A stretch of 64,000 nucleotides of DNA from Lacrimispora xylanolytica (GTDB lineage: Bacteria > Bacillota > Clostridia > Lachnospirales > Lachnospiraceae). Every line of letters begins with the position of its first letter. Within the stretch, counting starts at the first letter, position 1. This document shows positions 1 through 8,347 of this stretch, one piece after another. Position numbers and translations under genes: made by a program. A model generated the notes under the pieces. The model worked only from the letters and a program-made list of their open reading frames with translations, searched no databases and had not been told where the DNA came from. Location of the stretch: the NCBI RefSeq assembly GCF_026723765.1, contig NZ_CP113524.1, forward strand, positions 558,001-622,000. The letters are read 5' to 3'.

Positions 1-2
1 AC

Positions 3-101
3 TGCCCTGGTAAGATCATTGAATGCATTGATATGCAGGCTTACGGCACCATGAATGGAGCAAAGGTCATTGCACAGGTGAAAAAGGCATTGGGAGACTG
101 A
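3..101 (+). CDS. PTS lactose/cellobiose-type IIB component, C-terminal fragment
   Basis: Only the last 32 codons are inside the window; the gene starts upstream. The readable end contains P-G-K-I-I-E-x-I-D, then Y-G-x-M-N-G, then a basic helix ending in KKALGD. This order matches the end of the chitobiose/cellobiose IIB family (ChbB has P-x-K-P-V-E-V-I-D, YGxxDG and a C-terminal helix). IIB proteins are cytoplasmic and pass phosphate from IIA to the sugar at the IIC permease. The phosphocysteine would be upstream and cannot be checked. The call rests on the short C-terminal pattern alone. Confidence 0.6.
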   Translation, partial: CPGKIIECIDMQAYGTMNGAKVIAQVKKALGD

Positions 102-134
102 GAAAGGAAAGTAAGGGGCACAGGTTAAACGCAT

Positions 135-1064
135 ATGGATCTGGCATTATTAACAGCAAAGAAAATTCTGGAGATGTTTTTCATCCTGCTGATTGGAGCA
201 GGTACCATAAAGGCAGGGGCGGCAGACGGCACCACCGGGAGTCGTATGACCTCCATACTCTTAAATGTTGTGTCTCCCTGTGTGATTCTTATGTCATATC
301 AGATGGAGTTTGACAAACAAAAGCTGATGGGACTTCTTATCACCGCTGTCCTGTCTCTGGCAAGCTTTTCAGGGGCCATTGCCATATCTAAGCTTGTGGT
401 CCCGGCCAGGACGGGGCCGGATATGGCCGTAGAGAGGATGTCAATTGTTTATTCCAACTGCGGATTCATCGGCATTCCTCTGATTCATGGGCTTTTAGGC
501 TCAGAGGGCGTATTTTATATGACCTCATATATTACCGTATTCAACCTGTTCGTATGGTCTCATGGAATCATACTGATGAAGGGAAAGACAGAGAATTTAA
601 AGGCTGCGGTCAAAAATTTCATTCAGCCCTCCAATGCTGCAATTTTGGTTGGCCTGATTTTTTACATAACGGGAATCCGGTTTCCAAATGTAATCGCAGC
701 TCCACTGGAGATGATCGGGAACATGAATACGCCCATGGCAATGCTGATATCCGGTATGAACCTGGCAGAAAGTGATCTGCTATCCTCTTTAAGAATGCCA
801 AGGACGTATCTCTTAAGTGCAGCCAGACTTATTTTTGTCCCCCTGGTGACCTTAGGAGTTCTCCTTCTTTTCCATGCAGACCGTATAATTGCCATTACAG
901 TTCTTGCAGCTGCGGCCTGCCCCAGCGGAGCCATGGGAACCATGTTCGCCCTGCAGTATCATAAGAACAGCCAGTATGCTTCCAAGCTGCTTACCATTAC
1001 CACATGTTTGTCCCTGTTTACCATTCCGGTCATTATGCTGGCCGCAGGCAGAATCTTTTCGTAA
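135..1064 (+). CDS. AEC-family (auxin efflux carrier-type) permease
   Basis: A 309-residue, strongly hydrophobic protein with about ten membrane segments and the two-half organisation of the AEC/bile-acid-sodium-symporter fold. The glycine-rich stretch around residues 110-125 (YSNCGFIGIPLIHGLLG) is the family's conserved segment ending transmembrane helix 4. AEC proteins export or import small organic acids such as malate or malonate; the substrate cannot be read here. The ribosome-binding site before the ATG is poor, so the start is only the best available. It lies 33 bases after the PTS fragment and 10 bases before the next small gene, so the three may be co-transcribed. Confidence 0.85.
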   Translation: MDLALLTAKKILEMFFILLIGAGTIKAGAADGTTGSRMTSILLNVVSPCVILMSYQMEFDKQKLMGLLITAVLSLASFSGAIAISKLVVPARTGPDMAVERMSIVYSNCGFIGIPLIHGLLGSEGVFYMTSYITVFNLFVWSHGIILMKGKTENLKAAVKNFIQPSNAAILVGLIFYITGIRFPNVIAAPLEMIGNMNTPMAMLISGMNLAESDLLSSLRMPRTYLLSAARLIFVPLVTLGVLLLFHADRIIAITVLAAAACPSGAMGTMFALQYHKNSQYASKLLTITTCLSLFTIPVIMLAAGRIFS

Positions 1065-1074
1065 AGGAGATCAT

Positions 1075-1281
1075 ATGATTGTAATCAATACACCACTTCG
1101 GGCAGAGCTGTTTCAGCAGGCTGCTGAAGAAGAGGGCCTTGTTTTCGTTAAAAGAACGGGCATGAAGCTTCTGTTTGAGAATCCTCACGGTGAGGATGGA
1201 AAGATGGCAGAATTGTTAAAGAAAAAGTGTAAGGGAAAGAAAGAACTGGCGGCAATTTACTTTCAGGTTCTTCCCTTATAG
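1075..1281 (+). CDS. small conserved-looking hypothetical protein, 68 residues
   Basis: I do not recognise this protein. It starts at an ATG placed 5 bases after a good AAAGGAGA site, directly after the AEC permease stop, and ends just before a terminator, so it is very likely translated as the last gene of that transcript. The sequence is soluble, with a C-terminal half rich in lysine (KKKCKGKK). A longer reading of this frame begins inside the permease gene but has no ribosome-binding site there, so the short form is preferred. Confidence 0.7.
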   Translation: MIVINTPLRAELFQQAAEEEGLVFVKRTGMKLLFENPHGEDGKMAELLKKKCKGKKELAAIYFQVLPL

Positions 1282-1287
1282 CAGGAT

Positions 1288-1314
1288 AAAAGAGGGCTGA
1301 TTGCCCTCTTTTTA
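1288..1314 (+). terminator. intrinsic terminator after the AEC permease operon
   Basis: Stem AGAGGGC / GCCCTCT around a five-base loop, followed by a run of five T. It lies 10 bases after the 68-residue gene. Confidence 0.85.
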
Positions 1315-1342
1315 ATTTCAGTATAAATTTACCATATAAAAT

Positions 1343-1371
1343 AAGACAATTTTTCGTCCATGTGTTATACT
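1343..1371 (+). promoter_or_regulatory. sigma-A-type promoter for the first diguanylate cyclase
   Basis: AAGACA, 17-base spacer, TATACT. The -10 matches the consensus at five of six positions and the -35 at four of six. It lies after a terminator and before the GGDEF gene. Confidence 0.45.
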
Positions 1372-1500
1372 ATCCCTATTCGATCCCGTTTGGATTTTAT
1401 TTTTTAGATATCCGATTCAATCAATGGGAAGGGGGAATTAGTTATTCGGCGTAAATATGCAATATTTTTAACCATAATCAGCAGTATAATCTGTACGGTT

Positions 1501-2967
1501 ATGGTATGTTTTTATTTGTTTTCCATTGATAAGATCGGTCAGATCTATCTCGGAAGTTCAAGGGATGTGATCTGCAGCATAAAAAAGGATTTTTTAAAGG
1601 ATACAGTCAATAACCTTGTTACTGAAATCGACTTGAAACGGACTGCCAAGTCCAAAAACGTGGAAAAGTACGTTGCCAGGACCTTTAATACCATCGATGT
1701 GCAGATGGACCTTACAGATGAGGAATTTAAGGACTTTTTCATCCATTTCTTTCAAAATAACCCGGATTACAAAAATGTTATGGTGGTATTGTGGGATGGC
1801 TCGGCTCAGAAAGCCGTTTATGATCCTTACGGTCTTTCTCATGAGACCTGGGTGGACACGGTTTATAACAATGCAGGAACCTTTAGTGCATATCGGGTAG
1901 CCATGCATGGAAAATACCGTTACTTTTTAGGAGTTACCAAGGATTACACAGAATCTTTGGTAAAAACGGATATTTTAAACACCATTCGTGGAGTACAGTT
2001 TGCTGGAAATTCCTTTATCCGTGTCAATGAAGTCATGAATGACAAGGGTGGGGAAAACTATGCTGTGTGCAGAATCAATACGGAGATGCCAGAGCTTGAG
2101 GGAACCTACTTATCCACGAATACAACTGATAGCGAAGGAGATTATCCAAACAAGAAAGAACTGGATGGAATCAATAAGAAGGGGGAGATTTTTTACAGCT
2201 ATTACGTGGAACAGAAGAATAGCAAAGAAGCTGCTAAAACAATGGTCTATTCCAAGCGGTATCAGAACTATAATTGGGTGATCAGCATGGGGATTTACCT
2301 TGATGACTTAAATCCTTATTTAAATCAGATTGACCGGGAGAGCAACCAGATGGTATCAAGGCTTACCTATACGCTGGTGCTTTTATTTGCTCTCATACTG
2401 GCTGTCAGCCTAAGCTCTATTTCCCTCATTGAAAATCTGTATCACAGGAATTCCAGAAAGCAGATGGAATCAGAGATGAATCTGGATTCCTTAACTGGTG
2501 CCGCCACTCGCAGGAATGGAGTAAAGGAGCTGACAAGAGCCTTTCATAAATTTAAACAAATAGGAACAGGCCCTGGCATTATGATGTGTGACCTGGACCA
2601 TTTTAAGAGCATTAATGACAAGTACGGCCATTCCGCCGGAGATCGGGTTCTTTCCTTGTTCGTGTCGGAGATGAAGTTGTTTTTAAGAAGCTCAGATATG
2701 GTGATCCGCTGGGGCGGAGACGAATTCGTCTTTCTCCTCCAGGGCTTAAGGGAAGAGGCAGCCATGGATTTTTGCAGGAAATTCATTCTTAAGGTATCTG
2801 AATTAAGGATAGGGGATATCAAAGAAGAGCTGTCCGTTACAGTCTCTGTCGGCATCACCTTTTTTAAGGATACGGATGAGGATTATATTCAGGCAATCAA
2901 CCGGGCAGACGAAGGGCTTTATCAGTCAAAGGGAAAAGGACGCAACAGTGCAAGCGTCATAATTTAA
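1501..2967 (+). CDS. membrane diguanylate cyclase with extracellular Cache-type sensor
   Basis: Makes c-di-GMP from two GTP. Order: membrane helix, about 270-residue extracellular sensor with Cache-like features (FYSYYVEQKN, YNWVISMGIYLDD), second membrane helix near residues 290-312, then a GGDEF domain with WGGDEF at 404-409. RSSD at 396-399 sits exactly five residues before GGDEF, the spacing of the inhibitory I-site, so product inhibition is expected. The ATG at 1501 falls inside the first membrane helix. The frame stays open back to 1408 and encodes R-R-K before the helix, so the real start is probably near 1441-1447, after AAGGGGG, but no ATG, GTG or TTG is there. Enzyme class is certain; the ligand and start are not. 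Confidence 0.88.
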   Translation: MVCFYLFSIDKIGQIYLGSSRDVICSIKKDFLKDTVNNLVTEIDLKRTAKSKNVEKYVARTFNTIDVQMDLTDEEFKDFFIHFFQNNPDYKNVMVVLWDGSAQKAVYDPYGLSHETWVDTVYNNAGTFSAYRVAMHGKYRYFLGVTKDYTESLVKTDILNTIRGVQFAGNSFIRVNEVMNDKGGENYAVCRINTEMPELEGTYLSTNTTDSEGDYPNKKELDGINKKGEIFYSYYVEQKNSKEAAKTMVYSKRYQNYNWVISMGIYLDDLNPYLNQIDRESNQMVSRLTYTLVLLFALILAVSLSSISLIENLYHRNSRKQMESEMNLDSLTGAATRRNGVKELTRAFHKFKQIGTGPGIMMCDLDHFKSINDKYGHSAGDRVLSLFVSEMKLFLRSSDMVIRWGGDEFVFLLQGLREEAAMDFCRKFILKVSELRIGDIKEELSVTVSVGITFFKDTDEDYIQAINRADEGLYQSKGKGRNSASVII

Positions 2968-3014
2968 ACATTAGTAACAGACCGGAAAAATCACCGGCCG
3001 GAAAGAGGAAGAGT

Positions 3015-3566
3015 ATGAAACTAGAAAAACAGGAATATTGTATCAAAGGATTAAAATATACCATCCGTTCCGCCGAAGAATCCGATGCAGCGGTGTTAGC
3101 AAAGCTTAGGGTTTTAATTGATGGAGAAACGGAATATATGGACCGGGAAGCAGGGGAAGGCCTTCTCGATGAAAATGATTTTAAGCAGCTCATTATGAAG
3201 GATACCAGGGAGAACAATCATTTGTTTCTGGTAGCTCTTGTCAATGAAACTCCCATAGGGTTTTCCAGATGTGAAGGAAGTCCCCTAAAGCGAATGGCTC
3301 ATAAGGTGATGTTCGGTGTCTGTGTACAGAAAAAATACTGGGGACACCAGATCGGCAGAAATCTTCTTTCCCGTTCTATGAACTGGGCAGATGCAAATGG
3401 GATAAAAAAAGTAGAGCTGGGTGTGTTAGAGACCAACCGGAGAGGAATTCTCCTGTATATGGATCATGGGTTTAAGGTAGAAGGGGTATTAAGACAGGAT
3501 AAGCTTCTATCAGACGGAAATTATTATGACACCATAATCATGGGCAGAATTCCTTCCTTAAAATAA
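3015..3566 (+). CDS. GNAT-family N-acetyltransferase
   Basis: A 183-residue cytoplasmic acetyltransferase. Motif A, which binds acetyl-CoA, is visible as FGVCVQKKYWGHQIGRNLL (about residues 98-116), followed by ELGVLETNRRGILLYMDHGF, the usual N-x-x-G-x-x-L-Y-x-x-x-G-F element of the C-terminal half. The acceptor is unknown. It sits 48 bases after one diguanylate cyclase and 17 bases before another, in the same direction, so the three may form one transcript. Confidence 0.88.
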   Translation: MKLEKQEYCIKGLKYTIRSAEESDAAVLAKLRVLIDGETEYMDREAGEGLLDENDFKQLIMKDTRENNHLFLVALVNETPIGFSRCEGSPLKRMAHKVMFGVCVQKKYWGHQIGRNLLSRSMNWADANGIKKVELGVLETNRRGILLYMDHGFKVEGVLRQDKLLSDGNYYDTIIMGRIPSLK

Positions 3567-3582
3567 AATAAGGAATAATCTT

Positions 3583-4749
3583 ATGGAAAAAGAAGATTTA
3601 AATACCGTTCATCTTGCGGAGATGGAAAGGGAGCATGCTCAGATTTACAAAAACTGGCTGATTCTTCATTATAAGATTACCATTGGAGTGGTCATATTTG
3701 CTCTCCTGGTAGAGTGCATGATGAGCCTTTTATTTTTAAATTCCGATGTGATCTCCATCCCTCTTGGACGGTATTTTTTTAAGTATATCATCGTGCCCAG
3801 CGGATTAAACGTTATATGCGTTTTTCTGGAATCCATGGCACTGAAAATGGATTTTTTGTCTCTGGATCAGAAGATTTATCTGGTATCACTGACCTTTGTG
3901 TTTATCTGCTTTGTTATATTCTGTGTTCACAGTGCCCTCACGTCCACCTACTACATTTTCACCGGTGCAGTGATGCTGACCATTATTTATGCCAATTACC
4001 GCCTGACCAGCATCACAGCCTTTCTAAGTATTATTTCCATTGTTGTTTCAGAGCTGGTGGTAAAATGGGATGGAGATAAGCCCTATGTTCTTGATAATAT
4101 GATGCTGTTTGGAGATTTTCTTGTTTCCATCATCGTCTTATTCGCATTTTCTGCGGCATGTATGGTAGTGATTCGCTTTGAACGAAAGAAGAATAAGGCT
4201 ATCCTGAAAAAAGATATGGAACGGTATGAGCTGAGACAAAGTCTGCAAAAGGATGAACTGACGGGAATCTTTAACCGAAAGGCTCTTCAGGAAGCCCTGT
4301 TTAACATGGAAACACAGGAAAGTCATAAAAAATGGGTACTGGCAACGGTTGATATCGATCATTTTAAAGGAATCAATGACAACTGGGGCCATTCCATGGG
4401 AGACCAGTGCTTACGGGAATTTGCCAGGATTTTAAAGGAAAATGAAGGGAAGTACATACCTTTTCGTTATGGGGGAGATGAATTTTGTCTCTTGTTTCCG
4501 GATTCCGTGGTGGAAGAGGCCGTAGCCTTGTGTCACCGGATTCGAAAGCAGATAGAATCCGTTCGATTTGAGGAAGGACCAAAGATTCACTTAACAGCCA
4601 GCTTTGGTCTGGCAGTCTATTCTTCCAACATGGATGCAACCCGTTTATTCGTCCACTCGGACCATGCGTTATATGAAGCAAAAAAATGCAGAAATGCTAT
4701 CTTTGTTTACGATGAAACAAGGATGGCGACAAAGCCGATGGGTAGATAA
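3583..4749 (+). CDS. membrane diguanylate cyclase (multi-pass N terminus, GGDEF)
   Basis: About 210 residues with six or so predicted membrane helices, then a GGDEF domain with DELTGIFNRKAL, DIDHFKGINDNWGH and YGGDEF at 296-301, so it should be an active c-di-GMP synthase. Unlike the cyclase at 1501 it has no RxxD at the I-site position (EGKY instead), so product inhibition through that site is not expected. No extracellular sensor domain is visible; the membrane part itself may sense something. The ribosome-binding site is weak (AAGG, 10 bases upstream). The stop codon lies inside the terminator that follows. Confidence 0.9.
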   Translation: MEKEDLNTVHLAEMEREHAQIYKNWLILHYKITIGVVIFALLVECMMSLLFLNSDVISIPLGRYFFKYIIVPSGLNVICVFLESMALKMDFLSLDQKIYLVSLTFVFICFVIFCVHSALTSTYYIFTGAVMLTIIYANYRLTSITAFLSIISIVVSELVVKWDGDKPYVLDNMMLFGDFLVSIIVLFAFSAACMVVIRFERKKNKAILKKDMERYELRQSLQKDELTGIFNRKALQEALFNMETQESHKKWVLATVDIDHFKGINDNWGHSMGDQCLREFARILKENEGKYIPFRYGGDEFCLLFPDSVVEEAVALCHRIRKQIESVRFEEGPKIHLTASFGLAVYSSNMDATRLFVHSDHALYEAKKCRNAIFVYDETRMATKPMGR

Positions 4750-4766
4750 TCCCGTTGGTTTTTTTT
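4735..4766 (+). terminator. intrinsic terminator overlapping the GGDEF stop codon
   Basis: CCGATGGG pairs with CCCGTTGG (two G-U pairs) across an eight-base loop that contains the TAA stop, followed by eight T. Confidence 0.75.
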
Positions 4767-4819
4767 GTGGTCTGCCATTAACAAATAAAGCCTGCTATCA
4801 GATGTATGGAATTCTTTTA

Positions 4820-4849
4820 TTGACATTACACAATATGTAATGTTATAAT
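4820..4849 (+). promoter_or_regulatory. consensus promoter of the ArsR/MFS operon
   Basis: TTGACA, 18-base spacer, TATAAT: both hexamers are perfect. The spacer is occupied by a palindrome annotated separately, which would block RNA polymerase if bound. Confidence 0.85.
4823..4843. promoter_or_regulatory. palindromic operator between -35 and -10
   Basis: ACATTACA-N5-TGTAATGT, a perfect 8-bp inverted repeat placed in the promoter spacer 38 bases before the regulator's start codon. Size and position fit a dimeric winged-helix repressor, most simply the product of the next gene acting on itself (inference). Confidence 0.7.
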
Positions 4850-4880
4850 TCGTGTAACGAAAAATGAAAGGATATAAGGT

Positions 4881-5456
4881 ATGGAAAAAGTCATTTTATC
4901 TACGAAAAAAGAATTGGAAATCTATATGAATCCTGTAAGGCAGCAGCTACTCCGCATTCTGGAATTATCAAAAGAGCCCCTGACACCAAAGATGATCTCT
5001 GATAAGATGGGAATTTCCGCATCCAGTGTCCAGCATCATATAGGAAAGCTCATGTCCCTGGGACTGTTAGAGCTTGACCATACCAGACAGATTAACGGGA
5101 TTACAGCAAAGTTTTATAAATCAAGCTATGCAATGGTTCAAATAGGGCTTGAACATAATGACCAGTGGACCTCTCAGAGAGAGGTGTATTTACAGGAAAA
5201 GGTGGCTCAGGCTTACGAAGGCTTTATTTCAAATAAGAGAAAAGTCTTAGATAGCGGCCAGGAGGTGCGCCCGGATATGGTTCACCAGTTTGGAGATATC
5301 ATAACAGGAGTGATGCACCTTACAGAGGAAGAATCCAAAGAGCTTTTCCAGATGATTTCCCGATATTTAAAAGCTCATGATAAACCATCTGAGGAGAAGT
5401 CTCCCTGGGAGTACGCGTTAATCCTGTATCAAGCGAAGGAGGATCTGGATGAATAA
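4881..5456 (+). CDS. ArsR-like winged-helix transcriptional regulator
   Basis: The first 80 residues form a winged-helix domain: NPVRQQLLRILELSKEPLT, then SDKMGISASSVQHHIGKLMSLGLLEL, the recognition helix of ArsR/HTH_20 proteins. The remaining 110 residues are a helical domain without a clear ligand motif; no metal-binding CxC is present, so a non-metal signal is likely. It overlaps the MFS transporter by 8 bases, so transporter expression is probably its main output. The palindrome in the promoter suggests autoregulation. Confidence 0.85.
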   Translation: MEKVILSTKKELEIYMNPVRQQLLRILELSKEPLTPKMISDKMGISASSVQHHIGKLMSLGLLELDHTRQINGITAKFYKSSYAMVQIGLEHNDQWTSQREVYLQEKVAQAYEGFISNKRKVLDSGQEVRPDMVHQFGDIITGVMHLTEEESKELFQMISRYLKAHDKPSEEKSPWEYALILYQAKEDLDE

Positions 5457-6657
5457 GACCCAGCAGTCGGTCATTTTTATTAACTATTTTTCCCTGGGGA
5501 TTTTAATGCCTGTGCTGAATCTTATTTTCCTGGAGCGTGGGGCAGATTTAAAGACCCTTCCCCTTTTAATCGGCCTTTATGCCCTGTCAGCCCTGATTTT
5601 TGAGCTTCCAAGTGGAATCTGCGGGGATTTGTTGGGAAGAAAGACTGCTTTTTTATTATCCGCAGTAATGAAATTATTTTCTCTTACCCTTTTGATTGCG
5701 GCTGATGATATCACCCTCTTAATTCCTTGTGTTATCCTTAACGGCATGAGCCGGGCTTTTTCCTCTGGCAGTCTGGACGCTTTGTTCATTGAGCAGGCAG
5801 TAGAAGCACATGGGCAGGATTGTATCCCATCGGTCTCCTCCCGTTTGTCGATCCTGGAGGCAGCAGGATTTGCAGCAGGCAGTATATCAGGAGGATTTAT
5901 CTCCTATTGGGGAGGGACAGAGGGGGTAATCATGGTCCAGGGAGGCCTTACCGTCATTGTATTTCTTTTATGTGTGGTTGGCATAAGGGAAAAGAAGGAG
6001 AGAAAAGAGAACGAAAAAAGAGTAGCTCTTGGAGCTCATTTAAGAATGGGAAAGGAAGCTGTCATATCCTCTGGAAGTTTAAAATACGTTCTTTTAGGCA
6101 TGTTCTTTACCGGACTTTTGATCTCATCCATTGAGACCTACTGGCAGCCTGTATATTTGGAGGTATCTGCTCTAAAAGACGCCACATGGACACTGGGGCT
6201 GGTATCATTTATGGGATTCTTCATGTCTGCCATGGGAAATGCAGCCAGTGAAAAGCTGCTCATTAAGTACCCCCTTGGTAAGTGGAACATATATGGTATC
6301 TGCAGGCTGAGCTTTAGTCTTATTCTGGTGATTCTGTCCTTACAGACCAATACGCCAGGGTTTCTTCTGGGGTATGCAGGATTTTATCTTTTTCATGGTA
6401 TGGGAAATGTGGCAGAAAACACGCTCATCAACCAGTATACGCCCAATCATATCAGGGCGAGCATACTATCCTTAAGCTCCTTTGTGTTCCAGCTTGGATG
6501 CTTATCCGCTTCCCTGGCAAGCAGCTTTCTGGCAGCCAGAATCACCATTGCGGGCATCTGGAAATTATCTGGAAACTTGTGTTTTGTATCCCTAATTATT
6601 CTGCTTGTCCAAGTGATGAAGAGAAATAAAACAATAATTGACCCCAAAACTCCATAA
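5449..6657 (+). CDS. MFS transporter (drug-efflux-like)
   Basis: A 402-residue protein with about twelve membrane segments. The MFS motif A is seen around residues 55-68 (GDLLGRKTAFLLS) between helices 2 and 3. Translational coupling to the regulator upstream (ATGAATAA overlap) is a common arrangement for efflux pumps controlled by their own repressor. The substrate is unknown. No terminator was found between this gene and the next one at 6745, but a separate promoter is present there. Confidence 0.88.
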   Translation: MNKTQQSVIFINYFSLGILMPVLNLIFLERGADLKTLPLLIGLYALSALIFELPSGICGDLLGRKTAFLLSAVMKLFSLTLLIAADDITLLIPCVILNGMSRAFSSGSLDALFIEQAVEAHGQDCIPSVSSRLSILEAAGFAAGSISGGFISYWGGTEGVIMVQGGLTVIVFLLCVVGIREKKERKENEKRVALGAHLRMGKEAVISSGSLKYVLLGMFFTGLLISSIETYWQPVYLEVSALKDATWTLGLVSFMGFFMSAMGNAASEKLLIKYPLGKWNIYGICRLSFSLILVILSLQTNTPGFLLGYAGFYLFHGMGNVAENTLINQYTPNHIRASILSLSSFVFQLGCLSASLASSFLAARITIAGIWKLSGNLCFVSLIILLVQVMKRNKTIIDPKTP

Positions 6658-6662
6658 TATGA

Positions 6663-6691
6663 TTGATATATAAGCGAAATCCTGATATAAA
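6663..6691 (+). promoter_or_regulatory. promoter for the dioxygenase gene
   Basis: TTGATA, 17-base spacer, TATAAA, 54 bases before the start codon. Confidence 0.6.
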
Positions 6692-6744
6692 TAAAGTACA
6701 ACACATGAGATGTGCTGGATGATATGGATGAAAGGAGATTGCTT

Positions 6745-7509
6745 ATGATACATCCAATGTTTTTATGCCATGGTGCACCAGACCTCGTACTGGAGGATAA
6801 TGAATATATTAAATTATTAAGAGAGCTTGGAAAAAATTTAAAGCCAAAGGCAGTAGTGCTGTTTACGGCACACTGGGAAACAGAGGTCACGACAATTTCA
6901 TCGGTGGAAGGAACCTATGATATGATTTATGACTTTTACGGATTCCCGGCGGAGCTTTACCGCATAAAGTATCCGGCGAAAGGCTCTCCTCAGCTGGCAG
7001 AAAAGGTAAAGAATCTTTTAAAAGAGAAGCAGATAGAATCCAACCTGGACCATACAAGAGGAATGGATCACGGAACCTGGTCCTTACTTTCCATCATGTT
7101 CCCAGAGGCAGATATTCCGGTGGTACAGGTATCTATTAACCCATTCCGTTCCAAAGAGGAACAGTTTCAGATTGGAGAGGCCCTAAAGCCTCTGGCAGAA
7201 GAGGATATATTAATCCTTGGAAGCGGTTCTACAGTACACAATCTGGGCGATTTGAATGGAAATGCAACAAAGCCGGTAGCCTGGGCAGTAGAATTTGATG
7301 ACTGGATCATTAAGAAGGTGGAAGAGTTGAATCAAAATGATCTTTTTCATTATCAGTCCCTTGCTCCTAATGCCAGAATGGCAGTTCCAAGAGAGGAACA
7401 TATCATGCCTCTTTTTACAGCAATGGGAAGCGGGGGAGATAGAACTCCAAAGCTCTTGCATCGAAGCTATGCTTACGGAACCTTTACTTATCTTGGTTTT
7501 GAGTTCTGA
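6745..7509 (+). CDS. DODA-type extradiol ring-opening dioxygenase (YgiD-like)
   Basis: A 254-residue member of the LigB/DODA superfamily. Family signatures are the N-terminal PMFLCHGAPDLVLED, ALFTAHWE-type strand (VLFTAHWETE), the DHGTWSLLSIMFPEADIPVVQ segment and GSGSTVHNLGDL, which carry the histidine and aspartate/glutamate metal ligands. Members use Fe2+ or Zn2+ and act on catechol-like substrates; the bacterial physiological substrate is not settled. The start at 6745 has AAAGGAG 7 bases upstream; an earlier in-frame ATG at 6712 has no ribosome-binding site. Confidence 0.85.
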   Translation: MIHPMFLCHGAPDLVLEDNEYIKLLRELGKNLKPKAVVLFTAHWETEVTTISSVEGTYDMIYDFYGFPAELYRIKYPAKGSPQLAEKVKNLLKEKQIESNLDHTRGMDHGTWSLLSIMFPEADIPVVQVSINPFRSKEEQFQIGEALKPLAEEDILILGSGSTVHNLGDLNGNATKPVAWAVEFDDWIIKKVEELNQNDLFHYQSLAPNARMAVPREEHIMPLFTAMGSGGDRTPKLLHRSYAYGTFTYLGFEF

Positions 7510-7521
7510 TTATAAAATTAG

Positions 7522-7561
7522 AAAAAAGATGGACTGCGAGAATATGCTGTCCATCTTTTTT
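7522..7561. terminator. bidirectional terminator
   Basis: A-run plus GATGGAC pairing with GTCCATC plus T-run (13-bp arms). It serves both the dioxygenase (+) and the LysE gene (-), which converge here. Confidence 0.88.
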
Positions 7562-7595
7562 CATCATAGGAAATTGATCAAGCCTGTTCATGTAT

Positions 7596-8264
7596 CTAAG
7601 CCATTTCTTCAGTCTTCCTGGCATTGTCCTTTTTTACAAGTAGTTTTATCCCAAACCCAATTAATACAAAGCCTACCACCGCGTTCAGCAATTGTATCAA
7701 AGCGGAAGGTAAAAATCCGCTTGCCATACTCCCAATCAAAGAGACACCTGTTAAAAATACTATGGTAGCCATGACACACCCAGCGGCAAAGAGGAAAAGC
7801 TGTTCCTTCTTCCAGTTGTTCTCAATCATCTGAGTGGAGAACATACCGCTCCAGAAAATAATGGTAAGAGGATTGGAGGCGGTCAGAACCACTCCCTTCA
7901 TAAACAGGCTTCCCCCTGTAACATCAGGGAATAAAGGAATGTCTGGCAGGAGATTACGATGAAAGGCACTAAAAATCGTATTGACACCAGAGAAAACCAG
8001 GACAATACACCCTATGAGCTTAACTGTTTTTTGAACGCCAGGCCGACTCATGACAGCGGCAACTCCCACACAGGAAAGTGCGATGTAGAATGCGTCAACC
8101 AGTGCAATGGCAAATACAACAGACAGGCCCTTAATAAATCCGTAGGCCGTGGCTGTCTGAAAGACGATCAGGCACATGGGGCCAACAGCAAATTGCAGTA
8201 ATAATCCAAATCGGAACCCTTTTAAAATCGCAAAGCTGAAATTCTTACCCTCCATAGTTACCAA
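7596..8264 (-). CDS. LysE-family exporter
   Basis: A 222-residue protein with six hydrophobic helices. The N-terminal signature FGLLLQFAVGPMCLIVFQTATAYG resembles the G-P-G-P-x motif of LysE/RhtB exporters, which move amino acids or other small metabolites out of the cell. The frame begins at TTG (8264), 4 bases after AAAGGA; an ATG three codons on (8255) has a long spacing, so TTG is favoured but not certain. Convergent with the dioxygenase. Confidence 0.82.
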   Translation of the reverse strand: MVTMEGKNFSFAILKGFRFGLLLQFAVGPMCLIVFQTATAYGFIKGLSVVFAIALVDAFYIALSCVGVAAVMSRPGVQKTVKLIGCIVLVFSGVNTIFSAFHRNLLPDIPLFPDVTGGSLFMKGVVLTASNPLTIIFWSGMFSTQMIENNWKKEQLFLFAAGCVMATIVFLTGVSLIGSMASGFLPSALIQLLNAVVGFVLIGFGIKLLVKKDNARKTEEMA

Positions 8265-8285
8265 GACATCCTTTCATTTTGGGTA

Positions 8286-8314
8286 ATTCTACCAGATTGC
8301 TTCGGTTAAGTAAA
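8286..8314 (-). promoter_or_regulatory. promoter for the LysE-family gene
   Basis: Read on the minus strand: TTTACT, 17-base spacer, TAGAAT, ending 22 bases before the start codon. Confidence 0.6.
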
Positions 8315-8347
8315 CCATTTCCTCCCAATTCCATGGAAAATAAAGTG

